A stretch of 17,596 bases of DNA from Candidatus Cloacimonadota bacterium. GTDB lineage: Bacteria; Cloacimonadota; Cloacimonadia; Cloacimonadales; TCS61. The position numbers and the translations under genes were made by a program. Positions 1-6,791 of this stretch are shown piece after piece; the stretch's first letter is position 1, and every line of letters begins with the position of its first letter. The stretch covers positions 1 to 17,596 of the forward strand of contig JAUVKM010000010.1 in NCBI GenBank assembly GCA_030596265.1, in the 5' to 3' direction. The notes below the pieces were generated by a model that was not told where the DNA came from, made no database searches, and saw only the letters and a program-made list of their open reading frames with translations.

Positions 1-788
1 CGTGGAGAAGCTCCACAATCAATAAGATCGGAGAGATCACTCAGATTTTTGAATTTATCGGGCTCACGAGTTGCAAAAACCAGATCAAGGATATATTCCT
101 TAATTTTATCTTCCATATAAATATCTTTGACCAATTCTCTCATTTCTAAAATATCTTTGGGTTTCACAACTGCCTTAACTTTTATCTCATCTTTTCGAAC
201 CATTTTCTCAAGAATTAGTTTTTCTTCTTCTCGGGAAGGATAATTGATAATAAGTTTTAGCATAAAACGATCTACTTGTGCTTCTGGAAGCGGATATGTT
301 CCTTCCTGCTCAAGTGGGTTCTGAGTTGCCATAACTAGAAATGGATTTGGTAGAGGGTAGGTTGTATCTCCAATTGTAACTTGTCTTTCCTGCATCGATT
401 CTAATAATGCTGACTGCACTTTAGCAGGAGCTCTGTTTATTTCGTCAGCGAGTACGAAGTTTGCAAAAACGGGTCCTTTCTTGGCAACAAACTCACTGGT
501 TTTCTGATTGTAAATAAGAGTTCCCATAAGATCAGCCGGTAATAAATCTGGAGTGAACTGGATCCGTTTAAAAGCAGATTTGATAGTGTTTGCCAAAGTA
601 TGTACAGCAAGTGTTTTTGCAAGTCCAGGAACACCTTCCAACAAAATATGCCCATCTGCCAGCAATCCCACAAGAAGCCGTCTGATCATATATTTCTGAC
701 CTACGATAACTTTTTCTGTTTCTTGTGTTATCTTATCGATCAATTCGCTTTTTTCCATTACTTTCTGATTAATCTCTTCAATTTTCAT
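1..788 (-). CDS. MoxR-family AAA+ ATPase (C-terminus beyond left edge)
   Basis: Partial gene: 262 codons are visible before the window ends. MoxR ATPases are AAA+ chaperone-like proteins, often paired with DUF58 or von Willebrand A-domain proteins, that assist maturation of complexes. The substrate here cannot be told. Seen in the sequence: Walker A GVPGLAKT (residues 52-59), Walker B LADEINRAP (113-121), sensor-1 ATQNP (153-157), and the family block TYPLPEAQVDRF (163-174). The visible end, CGASPR, is the usual lead into the family's arginine-finger/lid region, so only the last part of the protein is missing. The ATG at 788 is preceded by a strong GGAGG. It is the last visible gene of the train from the HIT gene, 51 nt after the phosphoesterase stop. 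A DUF58 gene would be expected further left, but that is an expectation only. Confidence 0.93.
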   Translation of the reverse strand, partial: MKIEEINQKVMEKSELIDKITQETEKVIVGQKYMIRRLLVGLLADGHILLEGVPGLAKTLAVHTLANTIKSAFKRIQFTPDLLPADLMGTLIYNQKTSEFVAKKGPVFANFVLADEINRAPAKVQSALLESMQERQVTIGDTTYPLPNPFLVMATQNPLEQEGTYPLPEAQVDRFMLKLIINYPSREEEKLILEKMVRKDEIKVKAVVKPKDILEMRELVKDIYMEDKIKEYILDLVFATREPDKFKNLSDLSDLIDCGASP

Positions 789-839
789 TGATCCTCCAAT
801 AATATATATTTATTAATAATAATAATTATAAAATTTAGG

Positions 840-1340
840 TTACAATTTATTAATGATTTTATTTTTGAAAACTTTTCCATTAAGATGTTTAAATTGAATT
901 TCTAAATTACTTTTATAAATGGTTATAACTGCGTAGGAAGCTTTTTGACTTCGATCTGTTTTTGCTTTTAGATGACCCGGATTAATAAAGTGCTTATCTT
1001 CAATATGATCATAATTAGAATGGTGAGTGTGACCGTAAAGATAGATGTCTGCCGGAATACTTGTTTTTAAAAGATCTTCAAGTCTGTGAGCTAAAGCAAA
1101 TCTCCAGTTATTAATTTCAATTTCCAAAATTATGGGAAGCGTTCCATTAATATAACCGGGGTGATAAACTCCTGGAACCCTGAACAATTCAATGTCGTTC
1201 GTGATATCAAAGTTATTATCCAGATCTTCGTAATCGTCGCCTAAATGAAAAATATGAGTATAATCACTTTCAATCTTAAAGACATTTCTTAATGTTTTTT
1301 GATTCTTGTGAGTATCGGACAGGATAATTATCTTTTTCAT
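840..1340 (-). CDS. YfcE/MJ0936-like metallophosphoesterase
   Basis: A 166-aa calcineurin-like phosphoesterase of the small YfcE/MJ0936 class, which hydrolyses phosphodiesters using two metal ions; the physiological substrate is unknown. Visible metal-binding motifs are SDTH (residues 8-11), GDD (34-36) and GHTH (103-106), followed by NPGH where the family usually has NPGS. The third family motif, normally GNCD or GNHD, reads VPGVYHPGY (55-63), and the HG motif reads AHRL (84-87), so two positions deviate. No signal peptide or membrane segment is seen, so it should be cytoplasmic. It starts 12 nt after the argS stop and is probably co-transcribed with it. Confidence is good for the fold and lower for catalytic competence. 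Confidence 0.85.
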   Translation of the reverse strand: MKKIIILSDTHKNQKTLRNVFKIESDYTHIFHLGDDYEDLDNNFDITNDIELFRVPGVYHPGYINGTLPIILEIEINNWRFALAHRLEDLLKTSIPADIYLYGHTHHSNYDHIEDKHFINPGHLKAKTDRSQKASYAVITIYKSNLEIQFKHLNGKVFKNKIINKL

Positions 1341-1352
1341 GTATCAAAATGA

Positions 1353-3002
1353 TTACATCTTTTTAGGTGAAGAAATTCCCATTAGTCCTAGAGAAACGGA
1401 GATAACGTTTTGAATTGCACTAATCAAGTATAACCGTGCCAAGCTTAATTCAATGTTCTTTTCATTAATTATCTTATATTTTGCATAATATTTATGGAAC
1501 ATTCCAGCTAGCTCATGTACATAACCAGCCAATCTGTGAGGTTCTCTGTTATCGGCACAAAGGCTGAGAACAGATGAAAGATCTATCATCTTTTTAATAA
1601 GATTTAATTCGTCAGCTTTATTCAATTTACTTAAGCCCTTTTCGTCGAAATTTTTCAATATTAATTTTGCTTTTTTTGCCTTCTTTAGAATACTATTGAT
1701 TCGTGCATAAGCATATTGACAATAAAAGACAGGATTCTCACTTGATTTTTTCTTTGCAAGTTCCAGATCAAAATCAAGATGAGCAGATGGCTTCCTGCTT
1801 ATAAAGAAATATCGGGCTGCATCTTTTCCCACTTCATCCAGCAAGTCGTCCATGGAAACGATTTTCCCTGCACGTTTAGACATTTTAACAACTTCACCAT
1901 CTTCTAAAAGGTTTATATGTTGGAGAAAAACAACTTCTAGTTTGGAATCGTCCAATTCCAGTGCTTTCATTGCAGCACGAAGCTTGGAAACATGACCGTG
2001 GTGATCGGGTCCCAGCACATCGACAATAATATCGAAACCACGATTATATTTGGTTAGATGGTAGGCAATATCAGGAACAAGATAGGTTGGATTCCCATCT
2101 GCTTTGATGAGTACGCGATCTTTTTCATCACCAAATTTGGTTGAAGAGAAGAAAACAGCATCATCTTTTTCATAAGTGCAACCTGCTTCTGCCAAGTAGC
2201 TCAATGCTTCTTCAAGAATACCTTCTGCTCGCAGTTTTTTCTCAGACATCCAGTTGTCGAACTGTACACCAAATCGATTTAAACTTGCAACCTGCATTTT
2301 ATGTATCTCGTCTAAAGCAAAATTTTTCATTCGTTCAAGACGATCTTCTTCTGTCATGTGAAAAAGCTTGGTTCCTTCAATCGTATTCAAATCAACTGCA
2401 AGATCTTTTATATATTCGCCATGATAAGCTTCAAAAGGGAATTCTTCACACTCATGCCCATGTAATTCACGGTATCTGATCTCTAAAGATTCAGCAAAAA
2501 TATCTACTTGATTTCCTGCATCATTAATATAAAATTCACGAAAAGGTTCAAATCCGATATATTCCATAATGCGGAAAAGAGAATCTCCATAGGCTCCAGC
2601 ACGAGCACTAACAATGTTTAATGGACCTGTTGGATTTGCACTAATGAATTCAATTAAAACTTTTTTTCTTTGTCCATAATTAGATGAACCGTAATGTTCT
2701 TTATCGTTGAAAATCTTCTGAAGTTCTTTATAATAAAGAGAATTTGCTAATTTAAAGTTAAGGAAGCCAGGTCCGGCGATCTCGATTGATTTGTAATCTC
2801 TTTTTTTGGAAAGATCATCGGCAATTTTCTGGGCAATGTCACGTGGTTTCATTTTTATGATCTTTGTGTTTATCAGTGCAACGTTACTGGAAAAATCACC
2901 ATGCTCTGCAATATTCGGGATCTCAACTGTAAAATCCTTATTACAATTGGTGTTTATCTTTTTAAGTGTTTTTAAAATATCGTCATATATTTTTGTTTTC
3001 AT
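1353..3002 (-). CDS. argS: Arginyl-tRNA synthetase, class I, with divergent HIGH motif
   Basis: 549-aa ArgRS that activates arginine and charges tRNA-Arg in the cytoplasm. The N-terminal tRNA-binding domain shows the family hallmark IAEHGDFSSNVAL (residues 31-43), then AGPGFLNF (76-83), the catalytic core, KMSKR intact at 373-377, and a C-terminal DALR anticodon-binding domain ending GISSPKKM, close to the usual GVSAPERM. The HIGH region reads NPTGPLNIVSARAGAYGD (123-140), so HVGH is replaced by NIVS (129-132). I start at the ATG at 3002. An upstream in-frame start at 3050 would add 16 residues without family character and would overlap rsfS by 41 nt, whereas 3002 leaves a 7-nt gap. The ribosome-binding site there is weak. 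Length is normal for the family. Confidence 0.97.
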   Translation of the reverse strand: MKTKIYDDILKTLKKINTNCNKDFTVEIPNIAEHGDFSSNVALINTKIIKMKPRDIAQKIADDLSKKRDYKSIEIAGPGFLNFKLANSLYYKELQKIFNDKEHYGSSNYGQRKKVLIEFISANPTGPLNIVSARAGAYGDSLFRIMEYIGFEPFREFYINDAGNQVDIFAESLEIRYRELHGHECEEFPFEAYHGEYIKDLAVDLNTIEGTKLFHMTEEDRLERMKNFALDEIHKMQVASLNRFGVQFDNWMSEKKLRAEGILEEALSYLAEAGCTYEKDDAVFFSSTKFGDEKDRVLIKADGNPTYLVPDIAYHLTKYNRGFDIIVDVLGPDHHGHVSKLRAAMKALELDDSKLEVVFLQHINLLEDGEVVKMSKRAGKIVSMDDLLDEVGKDAARYFFISRKPSAHLDFDLELAKKKSSENPVFYCQYAYARINSILKKAKKAKLILKNFDEKGLSKLNKADELNLIKKMIDLSSVLSLCADNREPHRLAGYVHELAGMFHKYYAKYKIINEKNIELSLARLYLISAIQNVISVSLGLMGISSPKKM

Positions 3003-3009
3003 AAGCTTA

Positions 3010-3360
3010 CTATTCTTTAGTTTCTTTTTTTGTTCTGGAATCGACAACATAAAGATCTTCTAATTTATAATACTCTCGTTTATCCTGGCTGAAAATGTGA
3101 ACAATAATATCACCAAAATCAATCAATATCCATGTACTGGAATTCTTGCCTTCAGTAGATAGAATTTGCATTCCGTTTTCTTTTGCATTCTGAATAATAT
3201 TCTCTGCAATTGCTTTGTTATGCAGATCTGCGGTTCCACTACAGATTATCAAATGATCTGTAAAATCGGTTTTTCCAGTTACATCAATATGCTTGATATG
3301 CACAGCTTTTTTCTCTTCCATCCAATTAATTATATTGGCAATTGCTTGTTTCTGTTCCAT
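3010..3360 (-). CDS. rsfS: Ribosomal silencing factor RsfS (Iojap/DUF143)
   Basis: 116-aa RsfS, the protein that binds L14 (uL14) on the large subunit and blocks 30S joining when nutrients are short. Family landmarks are DVTGKTDFTDHLIICSGT (residues 25-42), AIAENI, and the C-terminal block WILIDFGDIIVHIFSQDKRE followed by YYKLEDLY. These match the usual WVLLDYGDVVVHIF and YRLEEL-W pattern. Length is typical. It lies between the LytR_C-domain gene (6 nt upstream) and argS (7 nt downstream), so it is almost certainly part of one transcript. In many bacteria rsfS sits beside nadD and yqeK; neither is seen here. Confidence 0.95.
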   Translation of the reverse strand: MEQKQAIANIINWMEEKKAVHIKHIDVTGKTDFTDHLIICSGTADLHNKAIAENIIQNAKENGMQILSTEGKNSSTWILIDFGDIIVHIFSQDKREYYKLEDLYVVDSRTKKETKE

Positions 3361-3366
3361 AATCCC

Positions 3367-3816
3367 CTATTTAAAATATGTTCTGTAATCTCTACCAAGA
3401 ATTATCTGAAAATCTTCTATAGTATTATCATCAAAGGCATAGATTCTTCGTGAGATCCCTGTTATTTTCATTAAATATTTTAGTTTATTTTCATCTTTTC
3501 TTTTAACTACGATAATTGATTTACCGTAAATATATTTATTACTCTTCACGTTTTTCCAAGATATTATATCAACATTCTCAAAATTCTTATTTATAAGATT
3601 GTCTTTAACCTCACTGGCAGCACCCTTAACACCACATCCATTCAAGATAGATAATTTAAGAGAAGTGATTTCGATAATTTCAACTTCAATATTTTCACTA
3701 TTATTTTTATTAAAGAACTTAAAATAAGATGCTACACAAATAAGTAACAATACTGTAATACCTATTAATGAAGCACGTTTATCTATGCGAAACAAATTAT
3801 TTTTTGGTTTTCGCAT
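3367..3816 (-). CDS. Membrane-anchored LytR_C-domain protein
   Basis: 149-aa protein with a short basic N-terminus, one transmembrane segment (about residues 15-32, rich in I, L and V) and an outside domain resembling LytR_C. Landmarks are LKLSILNGCGVKGAASEV (about 51-68), a second strand-rich block YGKSIIVVKRKDENKL, and the terminal ILGRDY. LytR_C domains occur at the C-terminus of LytR-CpsA-Psr envelope enzymes or alone behind a membrane anchor; their molecular role is not settled. No LCP catalytic domain is present. I chose the ATG at 3816, which overlaps the HIT gene by 20 nt. A longer TTG start at 3855 gives 13 further residues with no clear ribosome-binding site. The overlap implies translational coupling to the HIT gene. 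Confidence 0.78.
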   Translation of the reverse strand: MRKPKNNLFRIDKRASLIGITVLLLICVASYFKFFNKNNSENIEVEIIEITSLKLSILNGCGVKGAASEVKDNLINKNFENVDIISWKNVKSNKYIYGKSIIVVKRKDENKLKYLMKITGISRRIYAFDDNTIEDFQIILGRDYRTYFK

Positions 3817-4294
3817 TGTCAAATTGTTCTTTGAGTTTGCTATAAGCCTGTTCAAATGATTCAGGAATTATTCTGGTATCAGCAATTGCAGACATAAAAT
3901 TTACATCTCCGCTCCAACGTGGAACTATATGTACATGAAGATGTTCATCAATACCAGCTCCGGCAGCTTTACCAAGATTTAAACCAATGTTAATTCCATC
4001 AGGAGAATAAACTTTAGTTATCACATTTTCGCATAACTGTACTGCTTCAAATAGATCATTGATCTCTTGTTTACTCAGTCCATTCAAATTCGGAACGTGT
4101 TTGTTGGGAACAACCATCAGGTGACCATTATTGTATGGGAAAACATTCATTATAACAAAACTGAATTCACTTCTGTATAGGATTAGATGTTTCTCATCAT
4201 TATCTTCCGATGGCTTAACACAGAAAATACATTCTTTATCTTTATTGGATAGAATGTATTGCAATCGCCAAGGTGAATATAAGATATCACTCAT
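3797..4294 (-). CDS. HIT-family nucleotide hydrolase/phosphorylase
   Basis: 165-aa histidine-triad protein of the Fhit/Ap4A-phosphorylase-like branch, acting on nucleotide phosphoesters such as Ap4A or NMP derivatives; the exact substrate is unknown. The active-site triad is EHLHVHIVPRW (117-127), with catalytic-region His118, His120 and His122. A CIFC pair (22-25) with His66 suggests the zinc site seen in several family members. The opening SDILYSPWRLQYI is typical of this bacterial subgroup, whose first residues often read APWRMxYI. AAAGGAG lies just before the ATG at 4294. It opens the train HIT, LytR_C, rsfS, argS, phosphoesterase, moxR, so any promoter should lie in 4295-4506. Confidence 0.93.
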   Translation of the reverse strand: MSDILYSPWRLQYILSNKDKECIFCVKPSEDNDEKHLILYRSEFSFVIMNVFPYNNGHLMVVPNKHVPNLNGLSKQEINDLFEAVQLCENVITKVYSPDGINIGLNLGKAAGAGIDEHLHVHIVPRWSGDVNFMSAIADTRIIPESFEQAYSKLKEQFDNAKTKK

Positions 4295-4316
4295 ATTATG
4301 CTCCTTTTAATTTAAA

Positions 4317-4346
4317 CCACAAATTTACACTAATTTACACAAATAT
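4317..4346. repeat. Three-unit 10-bp periodic repeat (ccacaaattt-like)
   Basis: Three consecutive 10-mers, ccacaaattt, acactaattt and acacaaatat, each a variant of MCACWAATTT. They sit about 25 bp upstream of the HIT start, that is, in its leader or promoter zone. Similar period-10 words are, from memory, scattered in intergenic DNA of many environmental bacteria; that cannot be checked here. Confidence 0.55.
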
Positions 4347-4395
4347 TTGACAACGAAAAAAACTAACAAAAAGAACAATAACTAATCCCTTGTAA

Positions 4396-4416
4396 TTCCC
4401 TTTCCGAGAAAGGGAA
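4396..4416. repeat. Perfect 9-bp hairpin with 3-nt loop
   Basis: Arms TTCCCTTTC (4396-4404) and GAAAGGGAA (4408-4416) around the loop CGA. It resembles the hairpin at 15061-15082, which also has a CCTTCTC-like left arm and is likewise followed by AC on the plus strand. It may be a dispersed hairpin element or part of the transcript end of the secreted-protein gene. Confidence 0.6.
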
Positions 4417-4418
4417 AC

Positions 4419-4472
4419 GTAGAAAAGCAAGAAGATTTTCTATCACAATTTCTGATGTTCTTGCTTTTCTAC
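4419..4472. repeat. Perfect 15-bp inverted repeat with 24-nt loop
   Basis: GTAGAAAAGCAAGAA (4419-4433) pairs without a mismatch with TTCTTGCTTTTCTAC (4458-4472). It lies 34 nt after the secreted-protein stop in its reading direction. There is no T-run behind it on the minus strand, so a rho-independent terminator is not the obvious reading. An mRNA 3'-end stabiliser or a small palindromic mobile element are alternatives. Confidence 0.65.
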
Positions 4473-4506
4473 TTACTTATTGTGTGCAAGTTAGCAGCTT
4501 CTTTTC

Positions 4507-5898
4507 TTATTTCAACAATAAGCATTTTTTCATTGCTTCAGATTTGTCATTAACAATTAATTTATACAAATAAACACCAGAACTGACCGATTTTCCTGTT
4601 TCATCATCTCCATTCCAGATAATTGAATGATTGCCTTTATTAAATTTATTGTGAGCTATAGTTTTAATTTTTTGACCTTTGATGTTATAAATAGAAAGTT
4701 CAATATTAGAATCATTTTGGATTGAGAAAGAAATCGTTGTTGATGGGTTGAAGGGATTTGGGAAATTGTTTAATAGTATGGTTTGTGGTATTACAGAGTT
4801 ATTCTGAATTGATACTTGTCCTTCATCATTAATTTTTGCAAAATAACAAGAGTCACTATTCAACATACCATTTATTAAATATCCATTGGATAATTCTAAC
4901 ACTTTATGAATATTTGGATAATCTGAGTATTCAAATGAATGGCTCCACAATAATTCACCTGATAGATTTACAGAAAGCATCGAACATCCTTCTGTATCCC
5001 AAAGAATATATCCATCATCTTTTTCAGTGAAAGCATTGATAGGATATATACCATCATAAATATTTAACCATTCAAGATTGCCATCTGAGTATGTTTTTAA
5101 TACAAAACCATGATGATTGGGAGTATCAATTCGACCACCAATTAAATACCCATTATCAGAAGTATTAATAAAAGAAACTTTATGAAAAATTGTAATATCA
5201 TGACCAAAATAATCTAACTCTTGTTCCCATTGAAACTCTCCATTCGAATCTACGTGAATCAATTTAAGATCATCAGCCCACCAAGTTGTTGAGTTAGATC
5301 CTAATAAAGTAATTCCATTATCTGAAATAGCAGTATCGAAATAGAACGGTAAATCATAATAATACAACCAATCCTGATTTATTTCTATATCAAATTTCTG
5401 CAGAAAAAAGTCACCATTGTATGGTCTTCCAGACAGTAATATTGAATTATCCGATTCAATGTAATGAATCGAATAATAGTGCGTATTCCATGAGCCAAAT
5501 GATGAAATAACATTGAATTCATTATCTAGTAACTTGTTTAAGTATGAGCCAGTACCAGTGCAAGCATAACCTATCTCTGGAATTTCTACAATATCAATGT
5601 CAAACCATTGTTTTTGTGAAAAATTACTCATATTCCCATTAATATTTATATCCATTACAAAGCCATAAGAAGCAGGAACATATTCGTCGTAGCACCATTC
5701 TTCACAATAAAATGAACCAGCTACAGTAAAGCTGCTATCTGTTTCTTGCCATATATTATGAATGTAATATGTATCAAAAATTCTATCGGGGTCTGCAAAT
5801 GGATTATATGTTTGATACCAAGTATTTTCTTGAGCAAATACTAATGAAAAATGAATCAATAAGAATATTACAATGGATAACTTGCTCATAGACTTCAT
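4507..5898 (-). CDS. Secreted beta-propeller-like protein with C-terminal sorting domain
   Basis: 463-aa exported protein of unknown function. A signal peptide is clear (MKSMSKLSIVIFLLIHFSLV, cut probably after FAQ). The middle contains about six imperfect repeats of 45-50 residues, each with a GFV-LK--SDGNLEW-like strand (for example GFVLKTYSDGNLEWLNIYDG), which suggests a beta-propeller. Residues 377-463 form a C-terminal domain opening NNFPNPFNPSTTISFSI and holding YNIKGQKIKTI, WNGDDETG and SGVYLYKL. This is the FlgD-Ig-like/type A sorting tail used by FCB-group bacteria to send proteins to the cell surface through a type 9 or similar system. The ATG at 5898 has AAGGAGG at 5903-5909. It stands alone between two housekeeping trains. 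Confidence 0.85.
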   Translation of the reverse strand: MKSMSKLSIVIFLLIHFSLVFAQENTWYQTYNPFADPDRIFDTYYIHNIWQETDSSFTVAGSFYCEEWCYDEYVPASYGFVMDININGNMSNFSQKQWFDIDIVEIPEIGYACTGTGSYLNKLLDNEFNVISSFGSWNTHYYSIHYIESDNSILLSGRPYNGDFFLQKFDIEINQDWLYYYDLPFYFDTAISDNGITLLGSNSTTWWADDLKLIHVDSNGEFQWEQELDYFGHDITIFHKVSFINTSDNGYLIGGRIDTPNHHGFVLKTYSDGNLEWLNIYDGIYPINAFTEKDDGYILWDTEGCSMLSVNLSGELLWSHSFEYSDYPNIHKVLELSNGYLINGMLNSDSCYFAKINDEGQVSIQNNSVIPQTILLNNFPNPFNPSTTISFSIQNDSNIELSIYNIKGQKIKTIAHNKFNKGNHSIIWNGDDETGKSVSSGVYLYKLIVNDKSEAMKKCLLLK

Positions 5899-6035
5899 AG
5901 CTCCTCCTTAAAAGTTGCTGCTAATAATCTTATCTGTAATGTGTTTCTGATTGATCCATATTTTTTCATTTTTTATCTTTTATCCTCTATTTCTTTTTCC
6001 TTCTTCATTCCGTATTCGATATTGGATATTCATTT
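5899..6035. other. Intergenic region with heptad repeat after the uridylyltransferase gene
   Basis: 137 bases between the glmU-like stop and the secreted-protein start, very A-rich on the minus strand. It contains four tandem 7-mers at 6003-6030 directly after the glmU-like stop and a strong ribosome-binding site for the secreted protein at 5903-5909. I see no credible terminator hairpin and no reliable promoter. Confidence 0.5.
6003..6030. repeat. Four-unit 7-bp tandem repeat
   Basis: On the plus strand the units are CTTCATT, CCGTATT, CGATATT and GGATATT, a drifting heptad ending in ATT, six bases from the glmU-like stop. The minus-strand reading is AATATCC AATATCG AATACGG AATGAAG. Comparable heptad or near-heptad words recur in the repeat block at 14830-14985. 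Confidence 0.5.
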
Positions 6036-6791
6036 TCATCTTTCAAAATGTTCTCTTCTACTTAAGAATTCTGTTTTCAGATCTGCTAACTGTTCTTTAG
6101 AATTAACTCCTGATGCTTCTACCATATCATCAAGGATAACAGATGTAACGAGTTTGTTCATATTATTCAAAATTTCTAAAGTATCTGTAAGATAATATTC
6201 ATTTTGATTATTTTTATTATTAATTTTTTGTAAGGCTGTAAAAAGATCTTTCGCATTATAGCAATAAATTCCTGTATTGATTTCTTTTATTTTCTTTTCT
6301 TCTTCGGTTGCATCTTTGAATTCTACAATTCGTTGTACATTACCATCAGGGTTTCGTACTATTCTTCCATATTTCAGAGCATCATACATAAAAGCTGTGA
6401 GAACAGTGCATGAAGCATTATGTTCGCGATGGTGTTCCTGTATTTTTTCCAAAGTTTTATGCCTAAGAAGAGGAACATCACCACAAAGTATGAAAACATC
6501 TCCATCAAAATTATTGAAAATCTTTTCTGTAACTTTCACGGCATGACCTGTTCCATTCTGCTGAACTTGTTCTACAAATTTTATATTATCATTTTTAGGA
6601 ACAACTTCAATTACCTGTTCTTTCTTATAGCCCACAACAATTGCAATCAGATCACTATTTATCTTATTTGCTGTTTCTACAACACGATTTATCATTGGCT
6701 TTCCTGCTAATTCAAAGATTACTTTTGGTTTATCTGATTTCATGCGAGTACCCTTGCCGGCAGCAAGGATTATTGCAGCAGTTTTTCTCAT
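6036..6791 (-). CDS. glmU: GlmU-type UDP-GlcNAc uridylyltransferase, single domain
   Basis: 251-aa nucleotidyltransferase matching only the N-terminal half of bifunctional GlmU. It should convert GlcNAc-1-phosphate and UTP into UDP-GlcNAc for peptidoglycan and lipid A. Visible motifs are LAAGKGTRMKSDKPKV (residues 9-24), QQNGTGHAV (the usual QQ-GTAHAV), GDVPLL (metal Asp), EINTGIYCY, NEYYLTDT and the terminal metal-ligand block GVNSKEQLADL. The protein stops at the linker helix. The left-handed beta-helix acetyltransferase half, about 200 residues in E. coli GlmU, is absent, and nothing resembling it lies in the 137 bases downstream. The start overlaps the folK stop as ATGA, showing translational coupling. 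It could instead be a related sugar-phosphate uridylyltransferase, but the motifs favour GlmU. Confidence 0.88.
   Translation of the reverse strand: MRKTAAIILAAGKGTRMKSDKPKVIFELAGKPMINRVVETANKINSDLIAIVVGYKKEQVIEVVPKNDNIKFVEQVQQNGTGHAVKVTEKIFNNFDGDVFILCGDVPLLRHKTLEKIQEHHREHNASCTVLTAFMYDALKYGRIVRNPDGNVQRIVEFKDATEEEKKIKEINTGIYCYNAKDLFTALQKINNKNNQNEYYLTDTLEILNNMNKLVTSVILDDMVEASGVNSKEQLADLKTEFLSRREHFER

Larger units (their letters stand above)
4295..4506. other. Intergenic region with two hairpins and a 10-bp periodic word
   Basis: 212 bases without a gene, between the secreted-protein stop and the HIT start. It holds a perfect 9-bp hairpin (4396-4416), a perfect 15-bp inverted repeat (4419-4472) and a three-unit 10-bp periodic AT-rich word (4317-4346). 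No convincing -35/-10 pair was found on the minus strand, although the HIT train probably starts here. The hairpins lack a U-run, so they are not classic intrinsic terminators. Confidence 0.6.

Noticed and set aside
3003..3050. Longer N-terminus for argS starting at 3050
   Set aside because: It would overlap rsfS by 41 nt and add a lysine-rich 16-residue stretch without family similarity. The ATG at 3002 fits both spacing and domain start.
3817..3855. TTG start for the LytR_C protein
   Set aside because: It would deepen the overlap with the HIT gene to 59 nt without a visible ribosome-binding site. The ATG at 3816 gives a basic N-terminus directly before the membrane helix.
4419..4472. Rho-independent terminator for the secreted-protein gene
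   Set aside because: The stem is AT-rich with a 24-nt loop, and no U-run follows on the coding (minus) strand. Kept as an inverted repeat only.
5930..6035. Small peptide of about 17 codons after the uridylyltransferase (MKMNIQYRIRNEEG...)
   Set aside because: It is formed by the heptad tandem and A-rich tract and has no ribosome-binding site.
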